From assembly GCA_007858575.1 (NCBI GenBank), contig CP042279.1, positions 7,099,001 through 7,163,000 of the forward strand: a stretch of DNA of 64,000 bases. Reading direction: 5' to 3'. Each line of letters opens with the position of its first letter. Position 1 is the stretch's first letter. Position numbers and translations under genes: made by a program. Shown here piece after piece: positions 57,542 through 64,000 of this stretch. Below the pieces are notes generated by a model. It saw nothing but the letters and a program-made list of their open reading frames with translations, was not told the origin of the DNA and did not search any database. The DNA is from Streptomyces sp. WAC08241 (lineage in GTDB: Bacteria; Actinomycetota; Actinomycetes; Streptomycetales; Streptomycetaceae).

Positions 57542-59182
57542 ATGTCACAACCGTCCACCGCACCCGCCGCACCCGCGATACCCGCCGGGCCCCGCGTCCC
57601 CGAAGCCGTCCAACGGCGCCGCTGGGCGATCCTCGGCGTCCTGATGCTCAGCCTGCTGATCGTCGTCCTCGACAACTCGATCCTGAACGTGGCCGTCAGG
57701 ACGATCGCCGCCCCCGCCCCCACCGGCATCGGCGCCACCCAGAGCGAGCTGGAGTGGGCCATCAACTCCTACACGCTCGTCTTCGCCGGACTCCTCTTCA
57801 CCTCCGGCCTGCTCGGCGACCGCCTCGGCCGCAAGAAGGTGCTGCTCTTCGGCATCACCGTCTTCGGCCTCGGCTCCGCCTTCTCCGGCTCCCCGGGCGA
57901 GCTGATCGCCTACCGGGCCGTCATGGGCTTCGGCGCCGCCTTCGTGATGCCCGCGACCCTCGCCGTCCTCATGAACGTCTTCAGGCGCGACGAGCAGCCC
58001 AAGGCCATCGGCATCTGGGCCGGCAGCGTCGGCCTCGCCATCGCGATCGGCCCCATCACCGGCGGCCTCCTGCTCGAACACTTCTGGTGGGGATCGATCT
58101 TCCTCGTCAACGTGCCCGTCGTGCTCCTCGCCCTGGCCCTGATGGTCTGGCTCGTGCCCGACTCCCGGGACCCCCGCCCCGGCCGCGTCGACGTGCCCGG
58201 CGTGCTCCTCTCCGTCGTCGGCCTCGTCCTCCTCGTGTACGGGATCATCCGGGGCGGCGAGCTGGCGGACTTCACCGACGTCACCGTCCTCGCCCCGGTC
58301 CTCGGCGGCCTCGCGGTCCTCGTCGGCTTCGTCCTGCACGAGCGGCGCAGCGACCACCCGGCCATCGACATGTCGTACTTCAGGAAGCCCGCGTTCTCGG
58401 CCGCCGTCGCCGCGATCGCGCTCGTCTTCTTCGCCCTCATGGGCGTGACCTTCTTCTCGGCCTTCTACCTCCAGAGCGTCCGCGGCTACACCGCCCTGGA
58501 GTCCGGCCTGCTCCTGCTGCCGCTGGCCGTCGCGCAGATGGCGTTCGCGCCCGCGCCCGGATCGTCGTCGAGCGCTTCGGCGCCCGGACCGTGTGCGCCG
58601 CCGGCATGCTGCTCGTCGCCCTCGGCCTCGCCGCCTTCGCCCTCTTCGACGCCTCCACCCCGGTCTGGGTCCTCGAAGTCGTCTTCTTCCTCCAGGGCAC
58701 GGGCATGGCGCACATCATGCCGCCGGTGACGGTCGCGATCATGCAGGCGCTGCCCGCGAAGGCGGGCTCCGGCTCGGCGATCAACAACACCTTCCGGCAG
58801 GTCGGCGCTCGGCGTGGCCGTCCTCGGCTCGGTGCTCTCCTCCACGTACCGGGGCGAGATCGAGGGACACCTGGGCGGGGTGCCGGCGGCGCTGCGGTCC
58901 CTGGCGGGCGAGTCCGTCGAGGGGCACCCTCGCGGTCGCCGAAGCTCGGCCCGGCGGGCCGGGACCTGGTGGCCCCGCGTACCAGGCCTTCCTGGACGCC
59001 ATGCGTCGGCGATCGCCTCGGCCGCGATCGCCCTGGTCGGCGCGGCGGTCGTCGCCGCCTTCCTGCCGGGCCGCGCCCCAGCGGACCCGGGCGCAGGCGC
59101 TCCCGGCGGCCGCCCGGAGGGCGACACCCCGGGCCTCGGTATCGGCCCCGGCGCCGGGGCGGGAGAATCGGCCCGACGGTAA
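57542..59182 (+). CDS. DHA2 (EmrB/QacA) family drug:H+ antiporter (frameshifted at C-terminal half)
   Basis: Fourteen helices. WAILGVLMLSLLIVVLDNSI and LNVAVRTIAAPAPTGIGATQ (motif D1 of helix 1), WAINSYTLVFAGLLFTSGLL GDRLGRKK (motif A), FVMPATLAVLMNVFRRDEQP and GIWAGSVGLAIAIGPITGGL (motif C), FWWGSIFLVNVPVVLLALAL. Clean to about 58558, then slips near 58560, 58808, 58925 and 59010. It exports cationic or antibiotic compounds. In one operon with the TetR that follows; operator upstream. Confidence 0.9.
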
Positions 59183-59213
59183 CCCGCAGCCCCGGACGAG
59201 AGGCGGAACGCAC

Positions 59214-59911
59214 GTGTCGCTCCAGAACGGCGAGAACCCGGACCCCCACGCCGACGGGGGCGCCCCGTCAGGGGGCCGGAGGCCAGGACGGCGACACCCG
59301 CGGCGGGGGCGGGTGCGGGGACCCGCGCCCGCCCCCGCCGCGGCCGCCCCCGCTCCGGGCCGTCGACCAGGCGATCTTCGAGGCGGTCGGGGGGGCTCCT
59401 GGACGACGGGGTCCCGCTGACCGAGCTGTCCATCGGCGGATCGCCCGCACCGCCGGGGTCGGCAAGGCCGCCATCTACCGCCGCTGGTCCGGCAAGGAGG
59501 ACCTCTTCGTCGACCTGCTGCGCTCCTGGAGCCCCCGGACCCGGTGCTGCCCGGCACCTCGGCGGGACGACCTCGTGGCGCTCCTGGAGGCCCTGCGGCA
59601 GCGCGGCCTCGCCAAGCGCTCCTCCGCCCTCCTCCACACCGTCTTCTCGCAGATGCAGCTCTATCCCAAGCTGTGGGACGCCTACCACCTCACCGTCATC
59701 GAACCGCGCCGCCGGATCGGCTGGACGCCGTGCGGCTCGGCATGGCGGAGGGCGAGATCCGCGACGACCTCGACGCCGAGTTCGTCAACGACCTCCTCGT
59801 CGGCCCCTGCTGCTGCGCACCGTCATCCGCCCGGACTCCTCCGACCTGGCGCCCGGCCTCGCCGAGTGGGTCGTCGACACCGTCCTGGACGGCCTGCACC
59901 CCCGTACCTGA
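59214..59911 (+). CDS. TetR family regulator of the DHA2 exporter (frameshifted)
   Basis: A hydrophilic N-terminal tail rich in Gly/Arg/Pro precedes the HTH: VDQAIFEAV, LLDDGVPLTELSIGGIARTA, GVGKAAIYRRWSGKEDLFVD. The ligand domain has ALLEALRQRGLAKRSSALLH, TVFSQMQLYPKLWDAYHLTV and EFVNDLLVGPLLLRTVI. At least five slips (59270, 59390, 59430, 59530-59570, 59720, 59810). A GTG start at 59214. It probably binds the palindrome at 57494-57522 and represses both genes. Confidence 0.8.
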
Positions 59912-60164
59912 CGCCCCTGCCCGACACCCGGCCCGGCGCCCGGCCGACTCCCCGCCCGGCACCCGGCCGCCCCGGCCGGCCCGGGGTGCGGACCGGCGCG
60001 AATATGAGCGTTCTGTCACAACAGCCCCGTCCGCGCACCCCGGAGAAACCCGCCACGCGCACGGTGTCGTCCCTGGGGGAGTACGGCCGCCCCTCATCGC
60101 CTAGTGTCGACGTCGGGTCACGGCAACAGGCAAGACGGCACGGCGCACGGCAGTGAGGGCAGCG
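59912..60164. other. Intergenic low-complexity stretch
   Basis: The first half is a run of CCCGGCNCCCGGCC-like sequence with no ORF I can support. At 60004 an ATG opens a 50-codon frame (MSVLSQQPRPRTPEKPATRT) with no ribosome binding site. The most likely content is the promoter of the next gene. Confidence 0.4.
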
Positions 60165-61186
60165 ATGACGCGGGTGGACACGACGGGGACCGAGTACGGC
60201 GGCGCGAACGGCGAGCGTCCCCGTTCCCGGTTCCGGACCGCCCTCGACCGGCTCCGCCGCGACCGGGGATCTGGCGCCGGGGCATCCTGATCGCCCTGGC
60301 CGCCGTGGCGCTCACCCTCGTCATGGTCCTCCCTCCGACATCCCCAACCGGATCGGCAACCTGGGCAGCCTCACGGAGACCTTCCCCCCTGGTTCGGCCT
60401 CTTCGTGCCGCTCCTGCTCGTCCTCGCCCTGCTGCGCCGGTCCGCCACCGCGCTGATCGCGCTGCTGCTGCCGACCGCGGTGTGGCTCAACCTCTTCGGC
60501 GGGCTCGTCGCCGACAAGTCGGCCCCGGCGGCGACCTGTCCGTCGCCACCCACAACGTGAACGCCGACAACCCCGACCCCGAGGGCGCCGCCCGGCAGCT
60601 CGCCGCCTCCGGCATCGACGTGCTCGCCCTGGAGGAGCTCAAGGGCGACATGGTCCCGGTCTACGGAGGGCCTCGCCGAGGCCTACCCGTACCACTCCGT
60701 CCAGGGCACCGTCGGCCTCTGGAGCAAGCTGCCGCTGCGCGCGCCGCGCAGCCCGTCGACATCCACATGGGCTGGACCCGCGCCATGCGCGCCTCCGTCG
60801 TGACCCCGAAGGGGCGAGGTCGCCGTGTACGTCGCCCACCTGCCCTCGGTGCGGGTCAGGATGAACGCCGGCTTCACCGCCAACCAGCGCGACAACAGCG
60901 CCGACGCGCTCGGGGGCCGCCATCTCCCGCGACCCGCACGAGCGGCTCGTCCTCCTCGGCGACCTCAACGGCACCATGAACGACCGCGCCCTCAACGCCG
61001 TCACCTCGCAGCTCCCGCTCCACCCAGGGCGCGGCCGGCGGCGGCTTCGGGTTCAGTTAGCCCGGCCTCGTTCCCGATGGCCCGCATCGACCAGATCATG
61101 GTCAAGGGCGTCGAGCCCGTCTCCTCCTGGGCGCTGCCCGCCACGCGGGCGACCACCTCCCGATCGCCGCCCGCGTGACGTTCTGA
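60165..61186 (+). CDS. Membrane-anchored endonuclease/exonuclease/phosphatase family protein (frameshifted)
   Basis: Three N-terminal helices (RGILIALAAVALTLVMVL, FGLFVPLLLVLALLRRS, ALIALLLPTAVWLNLFGGL) anchor an external EEP domain: LSVATHNVNADNPDPEGAAR (metal Asn), LALEELKGDMVPVY (Glu), MNAGFTANQRDNSADAL, RLVLLGDLNGTMNDRALNAV (GDxN) and DQIMVKGVEPVSSWALP with the C-terminal SDHLP expected from the shifted frame. It would cleave nucleic acid or phosphodiesters outside the membrane. Slips near 60275, 60335, 60385, 60525, 60670, 60745, 60815, 60915, 61025, 61060 and 61145. Confidence 0.83.
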
Positions 61187-61338
61187 ACCGGCCCCGCGCC
61201 GAAACGTCCCCGAGCCCGACCGGCCCCGCGCCGAAACGTCCCTTCACCTTCCGGAAGCCACCGGGAACACGCCGTCTGCGACAATTTGTTCAGATAGCGA
61301 ACTAATCCCCGTCCCCACCTCCGGAAGGCTCCCCTCCC

Positions 61339-62781
61339 ATGCCCCTGGCGTTGCTCGCCCTGGCCGTCTCCGCCTTCGGCATCGGCACCACCGAATTCGT
61401 GATGATGGGCCTCCTGCCCCAGGTCGCCGAGGACCTCGGCACCTCCGTCCCCACCGCAGGACACCTCGTCTCGGCGTACGCGATCGGGGTCGTCGTCGGC
61501 GCCCCTGCTCACCGCCCTCGGCTCCCGCGTCCCGCGCAAGCGGATGCTGCTCCTGCTCATGGCCCTCTTCACGGTCGGCAACCTCGCCTCCGCGCTCGCC
61601 CCCGGCTTCGGCTGGCTCCTCGCGGGCCGGGTCCTCGCCGGCCTCCCGCACGGCGCGTTCTTCGGCCTCGGCGCGGTCGTCGCCGCCCGGCTCGTCCGCG
61701 AGGACCGGCGGGCGCGGGCGGTGGCCACCATGTTCCTCGGCCTCACCGTCGCCAACATCCTCGGCGTACCGGCCGCGACCCTCCTCGGCCAGCACCTCGG
61801 CTGGCGGGCCACCTTCCTCGTGGTCGCCGCGATCGGCCTGCTCGCCGTGGCCGCGCTCGCCCGCCTCGTCCCGCGGATCCCCGCCGACCGGCACGGGGGC
61901 CTGGGCCGCGAGGTGCGCGCCCTCGGCCGCCCACAGGTGCTGCTCGGCCTGCTCACCGCCGTCTTCGGCTTCGCGGGCGTCTTCGCCGTCTACTCGTACC
62001 TCGCCTCGATGACCACCGAGGTGATGGGCTTCGGCGACTCCACCGTCACGCTCGTCCTCGCCCTCTTCGGCCTCGGGATGACCGGCGGCGCGCTCGCCGC
62101 CGGGCCGCTGACCGACCGCGCCCTGCGCCCCACCCTGTACGGCTCGCTCGCCGCCCTCGTCCTCGCCCTGGTCGCCTTCCGCTTCACCGTCCACGTGCCC
62201 TGGCTGGCCCTGGTCACGGTCGTCGTGCTCGGCGCGGTCGGCTTCATGACCACCACCCGCTCCAGATGCTGGTCATGAACAAGGCCGCGGACGCGCCCAC
62301 GCTCGCCTCCGCCTCCAACCACTCGGCCTTCAGCCTCGCCAGCGCGGGCGGCGCCTGGGCGGGCGGCGCGGCCGTCGCCGCCGGCTGGGGCTGGACCTCC
62401 CCGACCCTGGTCGGCGCGGGCCTCACCGTCGTCGGCCTGGCGGTCGCGGCGGTCGCGGGCCTGCTCGACCGCCGTACGCCGGAGGGGCCTCCCGCGTCGT
62501 CGCGGGAAGCCCCTCAAGGCCGCCGAAGAGGAAGGGGCCGGGGCCGGGGTCAGCCGGCGGGGCTCTCCCGCCAGCGGTTCGTGATCGGCAGGCGCCGGTC
62601 CTTGCCGAAGCCCTTCGCCGAGATCTTGGTGCCCGGCGGGTACTGGCGCCGCTTGTCTCCGCCGTGTCCACCATCCGCAGCGTCCGCGTCACCAGCTCCT
62701 CGTCGTAGCCCGCGGCCACGTCGCGTCGCGCCCCTGGTCCCGGTCCACGTACAGGGCGGGGATGCCGTCAGGACCTCGTAG
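61339..62781 (+). CDS. MFS transporter, AraJ/PbuE-like (frameshifted; 3' end uncertain)
   Basis: LALLALAVSAFGIGTTEFVM is the typical start of this DHA1 group, then GLLPQVAEDLGTSVPTAGHL, VSAYAIGVVVGAPLLTALGS (motif D/B), RMLLLLMALFTVGNLASALA, LAGLPHGAFFGLGAVVAARL, VATMFLGLTVANILGVPAAT, LGVFAVYSYLASM-like helix 7, LQMLVMNKAADAPTLASASN and HSAFSLASAGGAWAGGAAVA. Slips near 61506 and 62265. As read it runs to 62781 antisense to NAD synthetase; the terminator hairpin at 62483 suggests the real stop is near 62480-62550, lost by an indel. Substrate unknown. Confidence 0.83.
   Translation: MPLALLALAVSAFGIGTTEFVMMGLLPQVAEDLGTSVPTAGHLVSAYAIGVVVGAPAHRPRLPRPAQADAAPAHGPLHGRQPRLRARPRLRLAPRGPGPRRPPARRVLRPRRGRRRPARPRGPAGAGGGHHVPRPHRRQHPRRTGRDPPRPAPRLAGHLPRGRRDRPARRGRARPPRPADPRRPARGPGPRGARPRPPTGAARPAHRRLRLRGRLRRLLVPRLDDHRGDGLRRLHRHARPRPLRPRDDRRRARRRAADRPRPAPHPVRLARRPRPRPGRLPLHRPRALAGPGHGRRARRGRLHDHHPLQMLVMNKAADAPTLASASNHSAFSLASAGGAWAGGAAVAAGWGWTSPTLVGAGLTVVGLAVAAVAGLLDRRTPEGPPASSREAPQGRRRGRGRGRGQPAGLSRQRFVIGRRRSLPKPFAEILVPGGYWRRLSPPCPPSAASASPAPRRSPRPRRVAPLVPVHVQGGDAVRTS
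62483..62514. terminator. Hairpin terminator between convergent genes
   Basis: AGGGGCCTCCCGCG (62483-62496) pairs with CGCGGGAAGCCCCT (62501-62514), one mismatch, loop of four. It lies just after the readable end of the MFS protein and 35 bp beyond the NAD synthetase stop on the other strand. Confidence 0.75.
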
Positions 62782-64000
62782 TCCGGCAGCGAGTCCGTGT
62801 CGACCTGCCCCGGCCGCAGCTCGGCGCTGGGCGGCGGAGATCGAGTTCTCCGGGATCGGCGGGGTCTGGCCGCGCTCCTCCGCCGCCCGGTTCCGCCAGC
62901 GCGCGCAGCCGGAAGACGTCCGACTTGTACACGTCGTCCTTGATGGGCCCGAACGCGCCGACCGCGTCCCCGTACAGCGTCGAGTACCCCACCGCCAGCT
63001 CGGACTTGTTGCCCGGCGCGAGGACCAGGTGCCCCTCCTGGTTGGAGAGCGCCATCAGGGCCGTGCCGCTCAGCCGGGCCTGGAGGTTCTCCTCCGCGAG
63101 CCCGGTGAGGCCGAGCGCCCCCATGTACGCGTCGAACATCGGCTCGATCGACACCGTGCGGTAGTTCAGTCCGGTCCTGCGGGCCAGCTCGGCCGCGTCG
63201 CCGCGCGAGTGCCCGGAGGAGTACTTGGACGGCATCGACACCCCGTACACGTGCTCCGCGCCCGAGCGCGTCGCAGGCGATCGCCGCGACGAGCGAGGAG
63301 TCGATGCCGCCCGACAGGCCGACCAGGACCGAACGGAAGCCGTTCTTCGCGAGGGTAGGCGCGCAGTCCGATGACGAGCGCCGAGTACACCTCCTCGTCG
63401 TCGTCGAGCCGGTGCGCGTAACCGCCCGTCAGCTCCGGCTCGTCGCGCGGGCAGCGGCTTCTCGGAGAGCACCACCCGGTCGATCCGCAGCCCGTCCTCG
63501 CCGACCGGCCCCTCCGGGGCGTCCGGGTCGTACGCGGGAAGGTCAGGTCAGGATCACGCTGCCCTCGACGAACTGCGGGGCCCGCGCGACGACTTCGCCC
63601 TCCGCGTCGACGACGATCGAGTCGCCGTCGAAGACCAGCTCGTCCTGGCCGCCGGTCGTCGCCAGGTACGCGGTGACGCAACCCGGCCTCCCGGGCCCGC
63701 GTCCGGACCAGTTCGAGGCGCGTGTCGTCCTTGTTCCGCTCGTACGGCGAGGCGTTCACCGACAGGAGCAGCCCGCCCGCGCGGCGCGCGCCGCCGGGAC
63801 CCGGCCGCCGTCCTGCCAGAGGTCCTCGCAGATCGCCAGGGCCCGTCGATCCCGTGGACCCGGACGACCGGCAGGGTGTCGCCCTGCACGAAGTAGCGGT
63901 ACTCGTCGAAGACCCGTAGTTGGGCAGGTGGTGCTTGGCGAACCGCAGCACCACCTCGCCGCCGTACAGGACGGCGGCGGCGTTCTCCGGCGACCCGGCC
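62550..64000 (-). CDS. nadE: Glutamine-dependent NAD+ synthetase, partial (frameshifted)
   Basis: The 5' end lies beyond the window. The N-terminal amidase (nitrilase) part shows VVLRFAKHHLPNYG, FVQGDTLPVVRVHG, AICEDLW (catalytic Cys) and LLLSVNASPYERNKDDTRLE. The synthetase domain has VLVGLSGGIDSSLVAAIACD (PP-loop), YGVSMPSKYSSGHSRGDAAE, LSNQEGHLVLAPGNKSELAV, YSTLYGDAVGAFGPIKDDVY and KISAKGFGKDRRLPITNRWR. It amidates deamido-NAD with glutamine. Slips at many points (63930, 63840, 63680, 63540, 63455, 63355, 63265, 62890, 62775, 62730, 62665). Essential, so these are sequence errors. Confidence 0.93.

Noticed and set aside
57754..60156. An 800-codon plus-strand frame
   Set aside because: It is an out-of-frame shadow of the DHA2 exporter that joins fragments of the TetR gene by slips.
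60004..60156. A 50-codon ORF before the EEP-domain gene
   Set aside because: No ribosome binding site, no recognisable composition, and the position fits a promoter.

Overview
The window is chromosomal DNA from a Streptomyces or very close relative. The evidence is very high GC, strongly C/G-ending codons, GTG/TTG/CTG starts, 4-bp ATGA/GTGA gene overlaps, several promoters that look leaderless, a class E (LAxTG) sortase substrate, F420 and graspetide genes, and a rare in-frame TTA codon in a regulator. A caveat governs the whole annotation: most larger genes are interrupted by one or more single-base frame slips, often in C or G runs, and the protein continues sensibly in another frame. This affects housekeeping genes (methionine aminopeptidase, panB, NAD synthetase) as much as accessory ones, so I read it as uncorrected sequencing indels, not pseudogenes. 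Coordinates therefore span the reconstructed gene, and the slips are noted.

Layout. 1-6.6 kb: DUF1906 secreted protein, an ABC transporter plus histidine kinase operon, a MaoC-type hydratase behind a 15-bp minisatellite, and a small unknown ORF. 6.8-15.7 kb: core chromosome, with the translationally coupled trio Nif3-like / zinc-ribbon / RNase H-phosphatase, then GNAT, KDPG aldolase, YaaA, RNB ribonuclease, a membrane protein and a MerR regulator. 15.69-16.10 kb: RNase P RNA (rnpB).

16.07-21.26 kb: a 5.2-kb island flanked by a perfect 33-bp direct repeat of the rnpB 3' end. It carries a graspetide (ATP-grasp RiPP) cluster: precursor peptide, ATP-grasp ligase and PIMT-like methyltransferase in one operon with two small unknown ORFs, a DUF6087-like ORF, a divergent XRE regulator with a TTA codon, and a duplicated-motif protein. 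No integrase is present. This is the most novel part of the window.

21.3-33.2 kb: varied metabolic and regulatory genes (SDRs, PhoD-type phosphatase, Gfo/Idh/MocA oxidoreductase, Bcr/CflA efflux, Rsm22-like methyltransferase, two TetR regulators, DDAH-like hydrolase, primase-polymerase-domain protein). 33.2-45.7 kb: iron and heme acquisition: efeOBU, a hemin ABC transporter (hmuTUV-type), two HtaA-domain surface proteins and heme oxygenase, with three IdeR/DmdR-type iron boxes in front of efeO, between hmuT and htaA, and in front of the oxygenase. The logic is heme capture at the surface, import, ring opening to release iron, and separate EfeUOB iron uptake, all repressed by iron. 45.7-64 kb: map, an MFS exporter behind a 35-bp tandem repeat, F420-NADP reductase, site-2 protease, a large BTAD/NB-ARC regulator, a DrrAB-like ABC exporter, panB, a DHA2 exporter with its TetR regulator and operator, an exo/endonuclease-phosphatase protein, another MFS exporter, and the 3' part of NAD synthetase running off the window.
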